A DNA stretch of 11,308 bases from Chloroflexota bacterium (GTDB taxonomy: Bacteria; Chloroflexota; Dehalococcoidia; Dehalococcoidales; RBG-16-60-22). The notes under the pieces were generated by a model that had not been told where the DNA came from, did not search any database, and saw only the letters and a program-made list of their open reading frames with translations. Position 1 is the first letter of the stretch. Each line of letters starts with the position of its first letter. Positions 1-6,826 of the stretch are shown one piece after another. Position numbers and translations under genes: made by a program. Location of the stretch: assembly GCA_022574315.1 (NCBI GenBank), contig JACZSH010000038.1, forward strand, positions 1 through 11,308. The letters run 5' to 3'.

Positions 1-623
1 GGCGGCGCGCCCATGCTGATATGGGCATTGCGGGCGAAAGGACTGATCACGGCAATATTCAATCCCTCCGTGTAACTGGAAATGGGATAAGTCGATTTTA
101 GCATTTCGGCCGTCATCTTCCGGACAAACTGCCAGGGGCGGCAAATTGAAGCCAGGGTCACCGTGAGGTAGAGCAACGGCCTGGGATTGGCTTTAAAAAA
201 CAGCAGGCGAAAAGCTCTTCTAACCAGCCGGTAAAATGATTGTCCCAGGGATGGAATTTTCTTGACGGCAAAATAATCAGATGTTATGCCGTCATTTATC
301 TGCAGGCACGGGATACCGGAATAATTGGCGGCGTAGATAAGGGCATTAGGCGTAAAACCACTCCAATCAGTAACAATAATATCGGGATTTTCTTGGCTGA
401 TAATATTCAGCAGGCTGTACGTCCGGTAGTCGTTAATCGGCCGGTAACTGAATCCTTTTTCCTGGAGCAGCGCCTCCAATGGTTCCCGGCTTTTGTCCAG
501 GGCACGTCCCCTGTCCAGGGCAATGGCAGTTATTTCGTGTTTCATTGCCTCCAGCTCGGGCTTTATTAGACCAAATTGAGTTATCTCCCGGCTGTTAGTG
601 GGTACAAAAAGGATTTTAGCCAT
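1..623 (-). CDS. Putative GT-B-type glycosyltransferase, N-terminal part (runs off left edge)
   Basis: An open frame of 207 codons starts with ATG at 623 and is still open at base 1, so the C-terminal half is outside the window. The start lies 6 bases after the stop of the upstream glycosyltransferase gene. An AAAAGGG Shine-Dalgarno sequence overlaps that stop, so the two genes should be translationally coupled. The protein opens with MAKILFVPTNSRE and contains NPDIIVTDW (about residues 83-91) and SGIPCLQINDG. This is the alternating strand and helix pattern of a Rossmann N-domain in GT-B glycosyltransferases and UDP-GlcNAc 2-epimerase-fold proteins. Residues near 187-205 (NIAVISPFARNAHISMGAP) resemble the linker leading to the nucleotide-binding domain. 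That domain, which would decide the donor sugar, is not in view. No signal peptide is evident. By position it is the last visible gene of the sugar operon and probably transfers one residue of the glycan. The family call is by fold pattern only; an epimerase or TagB-like protein is possible. Confidence 0.6.
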   Translation of the reverse strand, partial: MAKILFVPTNSREITQFGLIKPELEAMKHEITAIALDRGRALDKSREPLEALLQEKGFSYRPINDYRTYSLLNIISQENPDIIVTDWSGFTPNALIYAANYSGIPCLQINDGITSDYFAVKKIPSLGQSFYRLVRRAFRLLFFKANPRPLLYLTVTLASICRPWQFVRKMTAEMLKSTYPISSYTEGLNIAVISPFARNAHISMGAP

Positions 624-629
624 CCGGTT

Positions 630-1838
630 TCACCCTTTTAAGACACTGGTTTTATTTTTGTTGATTATCACTTCTTCATACATGACTATCGCCTTCCGGG
701 CAATTCTTTTCCAGTCATATTCCCGGACGATTTCTCTTGATTTAACGCTCATTCTCCCGGTCATACCATTTTGATGCATTCTCAAAACAGCATCAGCTAT
801 CATCTGAGGGTTCTTTGGTGGCACAATAAACCCATTTTCATCGGGTTTTACGAGCCATGGTTGGCCGGTACTTACTATTGGCAGCCCACATACCATGGCT
901 TCCTGTATCCCCATGATAAAATCCGTCTGGAGACCCGGAGAGATGTAAATATCGGACAAAGCGTAATAATTATATAGGGCACTCTCGGATATATTCTTTC
1001 TAAAGATGACATTATCCGTCAATCCATATCCGGCCACTTGCTGCCGTATTCTTGCTTCCTCGCTGCCTGAGCCAATCAATATTAATGTAACCTTTTCCAG
1101 TCTCTGCTTAACCAGGCTTAAGGCATCTATCAGATAATTGACCCCTTTTATCGGCTCCAACCGGTTAACCGATATCAATACCAGGTCATTATCAAGACCT
1201 AAATCAGTCCGGGTCATTGTTTGGTTCTTTAGTTCAACTCCGATGAGAGAAATATCAACCCCGGGCGGTATAGGGTAAATCTTCTGCTTATCCAGCTCAA
1301 ATAACGCCGCGATTTCTTCGGTCTGGAAATCACCTTCTGAAGTTATGGCATCAGCTTCATGGAGAAGATACCTTATCAAGGGCCTCCTTAAAAAATACTT
1401 TCCCGGTCCCATTAGCAGCATTCTGTCTTTGCTTTTCAGCTCTCCCGGCGCACAACCCTGATATAACAAGAAAGGTGAGAATACGATGGGAACTCTTTTA
1501 TTAAAGCGAGCATAGTAATAGTGTGTTATGTCATAGCTATGTAAAACATCAAATTCTTTCTTCTTCAAATACCCTGCTACATTTAGAGCAAATAAATGGT
1601 GCCATAACAGCGATGATAGATATCTTTTTCCTTTCATGGGAGGACCGATAAAAGTGTATCGGATACCTTCAACTACTTCAGACTTATGACCGCCAATGGA
1701 AGAGAGAACGATTTCAACATCTACTCCTTCCTCGACCAGATATTTACCCAGGTAGAAAAAATACTTTTCGATACCGCCGTAGGGGTGAAACGGGTACGCC
1801 GCACTAATGGAGATGATTACTCTCATTTTCGTCTTCAT
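630..1838 (-). CDS. Glycosyltransferase, GT4-like (GT-B fold)
   Basis: The 402-residue protein has the usual length and two-domain layout of family GT4 retaining glycosyltransferases, which move a sugar from a nucleotide donor to a growing lipid-linked or surface glycan at the inner face of the membrane. The N-domain has YPFHPYGGIEKY (residues 15-26), the family's Gly-Gly acceptor loop. The C-domain has PPGVD (191-195), SVNRLEPIKG (223-232) and QEAMVCGLPIVST (312-324). In the EX7E signature the second Glu is E313, but the first acidic position is T305, followed by D306 (TDFIMGIQEA), so the donor-phosphate site departs from the textbook form. The ATG overlaps the stop of the upstream methyltransferase gene as ATGA; only a weak AGGG precedes it, so coupling probably drives initiation. 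ATG at 1826 (Met5) is an alternative start. Donor and acceptor cannot be read from sequence. The likely donor is the GDP-sugar made by the operon. Confidence 0.85.
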   Translation of the reverse strand: MKTKMRVIISISAAYPFHPYGGIEKYFFYLGKYLVEEGVDVEIVLSSIGGHKSEVVEGIRYTFIGPPMKGKRYLSSLLWHHLFALNVAGYLKKKEFDVLHSYDITHYYYARFNKRVPIVFSPFLLYQGCAPGELKSKDRMLLMGPGKYFLRRPLIRYLLHEADAITSEGDFQTEEIAALFELDKQKIYPIPPGVDISLIGVELKNQTMTRTDLGLDNDLVLISVNRLEPIKGVNYLIDALSLVKQRLEKVTLILIGSGSEEARIRQQVAGYGLTDNVIFRKNISESALYNYYALSDIYISPGLQTDFIMGIQEAMVCGLPIVSTGQPWLVKPDENGFIVPPKNPQMIADAVLRMHQNGMTGRMSVKSREIVREYDWKRIARKAIVMYEEVIINKNKTSVLKG

Positions 1839-2596
1839 ATCGCCCTGGCTACAGTGACACTATTCCACGTATTTTCATCAACCTTCCCACTCTGATCGAG
1901 AAAAGGGCACATTTGCCGTACCTCGAAGCCCGTTTCGGTCAAATAGTGAGTTATCTCTAAAGGGAAAAAATACCTGACGAGATGGTCCTCCTCGAATTCG
2001 TGTTCTATTCGGTCGCCCTGGATTACCAGTGTGTGATAATGTATCAGGCAGCGGTTGGTAATAATATCCATTTCCGGCTGAGCGATTCTGATTATCTTCC
2101 GGCCTGCGTCCCTAATAACCTTCACCCTTACCGAGGGCTTGGTCTTCAGCACCGCCGGTCCGTTCCAGGCATCAAAAATAAACAGTGCCCCTTTGTTGAG
2201 GTGTTGCCTGATATTTCTCAAGGACTGGAGTAAATCATCGGTCTCCGTAATGTAACCCAACACGGCAAACATACAGAGGCAGGCGTCAAATTTACGGTTC
2301 AGGTCGAACCGGCGCAGGTCCCTCACCTCGAAATTCAGGTCCAGATTAGCCTCAAGGGCGTTTATTTTCGCCCTCCTGATCATGCCTTCCGAACTATCAA
2401 TACCGCTAACCTGATAACCTCTTTTTGCCAGCGGTACGGCGTGACCTCCGGTACCGCAACCACCGTCAAGAATAGTCCTTATCTTCTTTGAGGCGTGACT
2501 CCGGAACATCACCTCGATAAAGTCACATTCCGCTTCGTAATCTTTATCCCGGTAGATTAAATCGTATATCTCGGCCAGTTCGCCCTGAAAAGACAT
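1835..2596 (-). CDS. SAM-dependent methyltransferase, TylM1/DesVI-like (candidate amino-sugar N-methyltransferase)
   Basis: This is a 253-residue class I methyltransferase. SAM motif I is LDGGCGTGGHA (43-53), followed by the ribose-binding stretch SGIDSSEGM (64-72). The N-terminal pattern with AEIYDLIYRDKDYEAE (8-23), the MFAVLGY segment (109-115) and a long C-terminal beta region with HEFEEDHLVRYF (from about 194) match the group that includes TylM1 and DesVI. Those enzymes N,N-dimethylate the amino group of dTDP-amino sugars in macrolide pathways. The gene sits directly after a sugar aminotransferase, with start and stop overlapping as TAATG, so its substrate is plausibly the newly made amino sugar. 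The Shine-Dalgarno sequence is good (AAAGGGAG, 7 bases before ATG). Methylation of a sugar hydroxyl is the main alternative. The methyltransferase fold is certain; the amino-sugar role rests on resemblance plus context. Confidence 0.8.
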   Translation of the reverse strand: MSFQGELAEIYDLIYRDKDYEAECDFIEVMFRSHASKKIRTILDGGCGTGGHAVPLAKRGYQVSGIDSSEGMIRRAKINALEANLDLNFEVRDLRRFDLNRKFDACLCMFAVLGYITETDDLLQSLRNIRQHLNKGALFIFDAWNGPAVLKTKPSVRVKVIRDAGRKIIRIAQPEMDIITNRCLIHYHTLVIQGDRIEHEFEEDHLVRYFFPLEITHYLTETGFEVRQMCPFLDQSGKVDENTWNSVTVARAI

Positions 2597-3762
2597 TACC
2601 GGACTCCCTTTTGGATGAGCTTTATCCGGTCAACAATAAATGCCAGTTCATCCTCTTCGAGCGAAGGACTGCTGGGTATATAAAATCCATTTTCTGCCAC
2701 GTAATTAGCTTTCGGACATTCATCATCCTTAACCCACCCTTTGCTGATAAAGATTTGTTGCTGATTGTACGGCACAAAGGACTCCCGTGTCTCGATTCCG
2801 TAATCTTTCAATTTCTTCATCACCACGTCTCTCGGGAATCCAAAGTCCCGGTGCAGAACAACGTGATACATCCAGTAAACGTTCCGCCCGTAATCCTTTT
2901 CAACGGGGAGCTGCAAACCAGGCACATCTCTCAGGTTCTCGTTATAGTATTGAGCAACCTTCCGCTTTCTCTCAATTATCTCGTCGATTTTCCCGAGCTG
3001 TGCGTAACCAACGGCCGCCTGCAGGTTGGTCAGTCGGTAATTATAACCGATATCTTCATGCATAAACTTGTTGTCGGTTCCAAAAGCCAGGCTTCTGAGC
3101 GAACGCGCTTTGTTCGCCAATGCCACGTTATCGGTGGTTATCATGCCGCCTTCACCGGTCGTGATTATTTTATTGGCGTAGAAACTGAAGCAGCCGATAT
3201 CTCCCAGGGAACCTACTTTTTGTCCTTTATACAACGCGCCGTGGGCTTCGGCGCAATCTTCGATAACATATAGATTATGCTTTTTAGCAATCTCCAGTAC
3301 CGGGTCCATATCGACGGGATGTCCATAAATATGAACCACCATTATGGCCCTGGTCTTCGGAACTATTTTTTGTTCAATCAGGGATGGATTAATATTCCAG
3401 GTATCCGGCTCTATATCAACTGGAACCGGCCGGGCGCCCTGGTATAAGACGGCAAAAAAACTGGCCATGTTGGTAAAAGATGAGACCAGGACTTCATCAC
3501 CCGGACCGATACCCAGTGACGCCACGGCGAGATGGAGGGCAGTAGTGCCACTGCTGGTGGCCACACCGCAGGAACAGTCAGAGTAAGCGGCAAAACCGGC
3601 TTCAAATTTATCGATATATTCCCCGTAAAGACCGGAGATTGCCCGCTTGGACAGCGCCGACAGAACGTACTCAACTTCTTCTGTCCCGAGAAACGGTTCA
3701 GCTACCGGAATATATCTAACATTCATTTTTCGTCCGCGGTCTCCTGAAATGCCGTCACCCAT
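2596..3762 (-). CDS. PLP-dependent sugar aminotransferase, GDP-perosamine synthase-like (DegT/DnrJ/EryC1)
   Basis: The protein has 388 residues from the first ATG, about family length. It has the fold type I aminotransferase marks: SSGTTALHLA (70-79) for the PLP phosphate, IEDCAEAHG (167-175) with D169 against the pyridine nitrogen, and FSFYANKIITTGEGGM (192-207) with K198 as Schiff-base lysine. The NKxITTGEGGM form and the preceding VHIYGHPVDMD (143-153) are close to GDP-perosamine synthase (Per/RfbE), which aminates C4 of GDP-4-keto-6-deoxy-D-mannose using glutamate. A gmd gene in the same operon provides that keto-sugar. If the C-methyltransferase acts first, the true substrate would be 3-C-methylated. 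No good Shine-Dalgarno sequence precedes ATG 3762. ATG 3726 (Met13) gives MNVRYIPVAEP, a more typical N-terminus, so the start is uncertain by 12 codons. The stop overlaps the next ATG by one base. Confidence 0.88.
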   Translation of the reverse strand: MGDGISGDRGRKMNVRYIPVAEPFLGTEEVEYVLSALSKRAISGLYGEYIDKFEAGFAAYSDCSCGVATSSGTTALHLAVASLGIGPGDEVLVSSFTNMASFFAVLYQGARPVPVDIEPDTWNINPSLIEQKIVPKTRAIMVVHIYGHPVDMDPVLEIAKKHNLYVIEDCAEAHGALYKGQKVGSLGDIGCFSFYANKIITTGEGGMITTDNVALANKARSLRSLAFGTDNKFMHEDIGYNYRLTNLQAAVGYAQLGKIDEIIERKRKVAQYYNENLRDVPGLQLPVEKDYGRNVYWMYHVVLHRDFGFPRDVVMKKLKDYGIETRESFVPYNQQQIFISKGWVKDDECPKANYVAENGFYIPSSPSLEEDELAFIVDRIKLIQKGVR

Positions 3763-3766
3763 GAAA

Positions 3767-4159
3767 TTAATCCGAGGCCGGACTCAAAGTTAAACTCTTC
3801 TCCAGCCGAAAAGTATCTTTCTCATAATTATTCCCGCCCCTCGGCCCCCGGGTCAAAATGAGAAGTTCGGAGTCTTCAATAGCCACCAGAGTGTGTTTTT
3901 CCATTGGTGGAGAAAAAACCAGGTCTCCGGTTCTCAGCAGTGTCGTCCTGACTTCTTCGCCCGGCATCTGGGTTAATATTTGCAAACTACCCTTGAGGAC
4001 AAAGGTATACTGTACTGATTCCTTATGGTAATGGTTCCCTCGAATGGCTCCCTTTTTAGAAGTTATGATAGTAACGTACTCGATGACTTCGCCTTCAAGG
4101 ATATCTATTATATTGCCTCTTTCGTCTTCAAAGACACTCTTCTTACTGACTACTTTCAT
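3767..4159 (-). CDS. Small metal-binding cupin, candidate nucleotide-sugar isomerase/epimerase
   Basis: This is a 130-residue single-domain cupin. Motif 1 is GNHYHK with H43 and H45, then Q50 and G57, which fits HxHx4(E/Q)x6G. Motif 2 runs from G78 through FSPP to H89. A complete metal site is therefore likely, with Gln in place of the usual Glu. The opening FEDERGNIIDIL resembles RmlC/WxcM-type sugar proteins, which epimerise or isomerise 4-keto sugars. Its place between the C-methyltransferase and the aminotransferase suggests it acts on the keto intermediate. FdtA-type 3,4-ketoisomerases are another relative, but their catalytic histidines sit in RGxHAHK, not this pattern. I chose ATG 4159 because GAGGA lies 4 bases upstream. 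A TTG at 4180 overlapping the previous stop would add seven residues (LRDNEDV) with no family likeness. The exact reaction is unknown. Confidence 0.75.
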   Translation of the reverse strand: MKVVSKKSVFEDERGNIIDILEGEVIEYVTIITSKKGAIRGNHYHKESVQYTFVLKGSLQILTQMPGEEVRTTLLRTGDLVFSPPMEKHTLVAIEDSELLILTRGPRGGNNYEKDTFRLEKSLTLSPASD

Positions 4160-4176
4160 AACGTCCTCATTATCTC

Positions 4177-5409
4177 TCAAACAACTATACGCGGCTTTGG
4201 AACCGGAACGATAAATTTACCGCCGGCTTTTCGATAATCATCAAGGTTTCTCATTATTTCATCGGCAAAGTTCCAGGCCAGTAAAAGGGCAAAATCCGGC
4301 ATTTGCCTCATTAATTCGTCATCCGGTAAAACCGGTATATGTGTTCCCGGGGTATATTTTCCTATTTTCTGGGGCGCTTTTTCAGTTATGAAATCCAGGA
4401 TATCGGTGCCGATTCCACAATAATTTAACAGCGTCATTCCTTTTGCCGGCGCACTCACTCCGGCAATACGTTTGCCCTCACGCTTCAACGTCCTGAGCAT
4501 CCAGGTAAGCTCTTCGCGGCTATTCCGCACTGACTCGGAGAAATAATTGAGGTTTTTCATTTCATACACTTGCTTCTCATTTTCCATCTCGGAGAAGCGC
4601 ACCACGTTCTCAGAAACCGGATAATCATCCCTCCTGGTCACAAAATAGCGCAGAGAACCGCCATGAATACTAACCGTTTTCACATCAAAGATTTCCATCC
4701 CGAACTGTTGAAAAAGTCGGTTCATGGGCCGAACAGAAAGATAGGAAAGGTGTTCGTGATATATCGTGTCATATTCCAGATTATCCAGTAAATTTACCAG
4801 GTACGGCGCTTCAAAAATAAATATCCCTTTCTTGTCCAGTAATGTGTCTAATGCCCTGACCATAGCATGGTGGTTGTCGATGTGGGCGACAACATTCGTT
4901 CCCGTCACAAGTTTAGCTTTTCCTTTCGTGGCTACAATTCTGGAAGCGGATACTTCATCAAAGAATTCATTTATGGTTTCAATTCCATTGTCGCGAGCCA
5001 TTTGACATATGTTCCCTGCCGGCTCAATACCGAGTACATTATTGATGCCCTGATTGATAAATCCCTGCAGCAATACACCAACATTACTGCCAATATCAAT
5101 TACCAGGTCACTCGGTTTGAGCTTGAAATTACGGCAGGCTTCTTCGGCCAGGGAATGAAAGTGCTCTTTACCTGTTTCCGTGGTCGACGAGACATACGGG
5201 TAATTACGCTGGAATAGTATCTCGGGGGGCACTACGTAGTCAAGCTGAACCAGGCCACAGTCGGAACATAGTAATACCTGCAAAGGATAGTATGTTTCCG
5301 GCTCATGTAATTGTGTTGATGACAAGAAATTATCAGCTAAAGGAGTAAATCCCAAATCCAAAAATTGTTTCAGGCTAAGACCATGGCAACATCGGCACTC
5401 CTGTAGCAT
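4177..5409 (-). CDS. NDP-hexose C-methyltransferase, TylC3/NovU/TcaB9-like
   Basis: The 410-residue protein has the full three-part layout of sugar C-methyltransferases. The N-terminal zinc domain has C5xxC8 and C48xxC51. The SAM-binding core has DIGSNVGVLL (105-114). The C-terminal C-methyltransferase domain has SAPAKGMTLLNY and ends in VPVPKPRIVV. The active-site stretch is TIYHEHLSYLS (215-225), whose Tyr, Glu and His match the catalytic residues described for TcaB9. These enzymes deprotonate C3 next to a 4-keto group and add a methyl from SAM, giving a branched sugar. The 4-keto-6-deoxy substrate should come from the adjacent gmd, as in routes proposed for GDP-linked 3-C-methyl sugars such as virenose. 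AGGA lies 6 bases before the ATG. The gene begins 8 bases after the gmd stop, and its TGA touches the cupin start region. C3 is the usual target; other carbons cannot be excluded. Confidence 0.9.
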   Translation of the reverse strand: MLQECRCCHGLSLKQFLDLGFTPLADNFLSSTQLHEPETYYPLQVLLCSDCGLVQLDYVVPPEILFQRNYPYVSSTTETGKEHFHSLAEEACRNFKLKPSDLVIDIGSNVGVLLQGFINQGINNVLGIEPAGNICQMARDNGIETINEFFDEVSASRIVATKGKAKLVTGTNVVAHIDNHHAMVRALDTLLDKKGIFIFEAPYLVNLLDNLEYDTIYHEHLSYLSVRPMNRLFQQFGMEIFDVKTVSIHGGSLRYFVTRRDDYPVSENVVRFSEMENEKQVYEMKNLNYFSESVRNSREELTWMLRTLKREGKRIAGVSAPAKGMTLLNYCGIGTDILDFITEKAPQKIGKYTPGTHIPVLPDDELMRQMPDFALLLAWNFADEIMRNLDDYRKAGGKFIVPVPKPRIVV

Positions 5410-5417
5410 GTGATATC

Positions 5418-6473
5418 CTACCTGTCGAGTTTCAGCATCCGTGATAGTATCTTATTCTCGTTTGGATAATTCGGCGCGTCCCAGGGGAATCTCTCGCCCT
5501 TTGACCACCTTTGCCAGCGGCTCAAGTCTTCTTTCACCATTATCTCCACCAGTTCATTAAACTTGACTTTAGGCTCCCAGCCCAGTTCTCGTTTTGCCTT
5601 GGCGTAGTCTCCTTGCAGGAAATTCACGTCCAGCGGACGGAGAAATCTTTCTTCGACGGTAACATATTTTTCCCAGTCCAGGCCGGCCACGGCGAAAGCC
5701 TTTTCCACTAACTCTTTAACGGTGTGCGATTCGTTGGTTGCGATTACATAGTCGTCCGGTTTCTCTTGCTGGAGGATAAGCCACATGGATTCGACGTACT
5801 CCGGGGCGTATCCCCAGTCCCGTTTCGACTCTATATTGCCCAGAGCCAGTTTCTTTTCCAGTCCCAGGGCAATCTTGGCCGCCGCGTTTGATATTTTCCG
5901 GGTGACAAACTCCATGCCCCGCAACGGTGATTCATGGTTAAACAATATGCCGTTACAGGCAAATATGCCGTAGCCTTCCCGGTAAATCCGGGTTATCCAG
6001 TAACCGTAAAGCTTGGCACTGGCATAGGGGCTGGAGGGCCGAAACGGCGTCTGTTCAGAGAGAGACTCAGTATTACCCTGTCCGTACAGCTCGCTGGTGG
6101 ACGCTTGGTAAAATTTTATCCCGGGATTTATCTCCCGGATGGCTTCCATCACCCGGGTTACACCCAACCCGGTTATCTCCCCGGCGCCAACCGGCTGTTC
6201 AAAGGAGGTGCCGACAAAGCTCTGCGCCGCCAGGTGATACACTTCATCCGGTTGTGATATCTTAAGAGCGCTAATAATCGATGAGGCATCCAGCAGGTCA
6301 GCCGGAATCAGATGAATCCGGTCGAAAATATCTAGGTATTGTAACCGCCAGAAATTCGGCGTGGACAACCGCCGGAAGGTACCATAGACTTGGTAGTCTT
6401 TTTCCAGAAGAAACTTCGCCAGGTACGCTCCATCTTGACCGGTAATGCCGGTAATCAGAGCCGATTTTCCCAT
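5418..6473 (-). CDS. gmd: GDP-mannose 4,6-dehydratase
   Basis: This extended short-chain dehydrogenase of 351 residues converts GDP-D-mannose to GDP-4-keto-6-deoxy-D-mannose in the cytoplasm using bound NADP. The cofactor loop is GITGQDG (9-15), the hallmark of GMD. STSELYG (125-131) carries the catalytic Thr and Glu. Y150 and K154 form the YxxxK pair in SPYASAKLYGY. FNHESPLRG (178-186) and RDWGYAPEYV complete the signature. Length and motifs are intact. It is the first gene of the leftward operon, with a strong Shine-Dalgarno sequence (GGAAAGGA at 6481-6488, 7 bases from ATG) and two sigma-70-like promoters upstream. No GDP-fucose or rhamnose synthase follows. The next genes are a C-methyltransferase and a perosamine-synthase-like aminotransferase, so the product is routed to an amino or branched sugar. 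Confidence 0.97.
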   Translation of the reverse strand: MGKSALITGITGQDGAYLAKFLLEKDYQVYGTFRRLSTPNFWRLQYLDIFDRIHLIPADLLDASSIISALKISQPDEVYHLAAQSFVGTSFEQPVGAGEITGLGVTRVMEAIREINPGIKFYQASTSELYGQGNTESLSEQTPFRPSSPYASAKLYGYWITRIYREGYGIFACNGILFNHESPLRGMEFVTRKISNAAAKIALGLEKKLALGNIESKRDWGYAPEYVESMWLILQQEKPDDYVIATNESHTVKELVEKAFAVAGLDWEKYVTVEERFLRPLDVNFLQGDYAKAKRELGWEPKVKFNELVEIMVKEDLSRWQRWSKGERFPWDAPNYPNENKILSRMLKLDR

Positions 6474-6498
6474 ACCCGATTCCTTTCCGTTACCTCAT

Positions 6499-6527
6499 AT
6501 TCTGCACAGTTGCGCCGGGAGTGTCAA
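6499..6527 (-). promoter_or_regulatory. Candidate proximal promoter P2 of the gmd operon
   Basis: On the minus strand TTGACA (6522-6527) is followed after exactly 17 bases by CAGAAT (6499-6504). The -35 box is perfect and the -10 box matches 4 of 6. Transcription would begin near 6492, leaving about 19 bases before the gmd ATG with the Shine-Dalgarno sequence inside. It is weaker than the distal promoter by -10 sequence. Confidence 0.4.
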
Positions 6528-6540
6528 GCAAGGCTTTACG

Positions 6541-6555
6541 TCAGGTAGTACCTGA
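6541..6555. promoter_or_regulatory. Perfect 15-bp inverted repeat, candidate operator
   Basis: TCAGGTA-G-TACCTGA is a perfect inverted repeat with 7-bp arms around one central base. It starts about 6 bases downstream of the expected start site of promoter P1 and lies just upstream of the P2 -35 box. A dimeric repressor bound here would block P1. The arms could also form a small hairpin at the 5' end of the P1 transcript, although a one-base loop is sterically poor, which favours a DNA-binding site. Confidence 0.45.
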
Positions 6556-6567
6556 ATAGCAAGTCCT

Positions 6568-6597
6568 ATTATAATACTCGGTGCGCACTTTTGTCAA
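6568..6597 (-). promoter_or_regulatory. Main promoter P1 of the gmd operon (sigma-70 consensus)
   Basis: On the minus strand TTGACA (6592-6597) and TATAAT (6568-6573) are both perfect consensus hexamers, 18 bases apart. The start site would be near 6561, giving an untranslated leader of roughly 88 bases before the gmd ATG at 6473. It is the only full 12-of-12 match I saw in the window. It should transcribe the whole leftward sugar operon. Confidence 0.8.
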
Positions 6598-6602
6598 TAT
6601 GG

Positions 6603-6618
6603 TGTGCCAGCTGGCATA
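6603..6618. promoter_or_regulatory. Near-palindrome upstream of P1, candidate regulator site 1
   Basis: TGTGCCAGCTGGCATA contains the perfect 12-bp palindrome TGCCAGCTGGCA at 6605-6616. It begins 5 bases upstream of the P1 -35 box, centred near -50 of the P1 start, a normal place for an activator. A related copy (12 of 16 bases identical) stands at 6734-6749 in the same relation to the divergent promoter. Confidence 0.35.
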
Positions 6619-6733
6619 TTTGTTGCTCAGGAAATCTGGTGCCGGACTTTGAATACAGCCGCTCGATGACGGAAATGTTGGAGCCTATAATACGTCCACC
6701 AGCCAAAAAAAGTTAAATGTGTTGGGACGGCAA

Positions 6734-6749
6734 TGAGCTATCTGGCACA
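6734..6749. promoter_or_regulatory. Degenerate second copy, candidate regulator site 2
   Basis: TGAGCTATCTGGCACA matches site 1 at 12 of 16 positions. Its right half CTGGCACA is an exact 8-base inverted copy of the left half of site 1. It lies 7 bases upstream of the rightward -35 box and is centred about -51 from the predicted start site. Confidence 0.3.
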
Positions 6750-6756
6750 TTCACGC

Positions 6757-6786
6757 TTGACTGAACATTCGTTTTGTGTTAATAAT
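6757..6786 (+). promoter_or_regulatory. Candidate rightward promoter for the membrane-protein/TagF-like pair
   Basis: TTGACT (6757-6762) and AATAAT (6781-6786) each match the consensus at 5 of 6 positions, with an 18-base spacer. Transcription would start near 6793, about 34 bases before the GTG at 6827. This placement argues against the in-frame GTG at 6776, which would lie inside the promoter. Confidence 0.5.
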
Positions 6787-6826
6787 TGGCAATCGGAAGA
6801 AAGACCTGGCTAAGGAAATCTATACG

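Noticed and set aside
2611..3273. A 220-codon open frame on the plus strand
   Set aside because: It is antisense to the aminotransferase, whose motifs are unmistakable. It has no recognisable domain and no credible initiation site.
4160..4180. TTG at 4180 as the cupin start
   Set aside because: It is possible through TTGA coupling, but the added residues match no family pattern, and ATG 4159 has a well-placed GAGGA.
6686..6691. TATAAT on the plus strand as a second rightward promoter
   Set aside because: At 16-18 bases upstream there is no acceptable -35 (best is TCGATG, 3 of 6), there is no TGn extension, and it is about 136 bases from the first gene.
6776..6826. GTG at 6776 as start of the small membrane protein
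   Set aside because: It has no Shine-Dalgarno sequence and lies within the predicted promoter, upstream of the expected transcript start. GTG 6827 has AAGGAA 9 bases upstream.
6474..6826. A riboswitch or structured leader RNA in the divergent intergenic region
   Set aside because: Apart from the short palindromes I found no multi-stem structure or known aptamer pattern. The leader of about 88 bases is also short for most classes.
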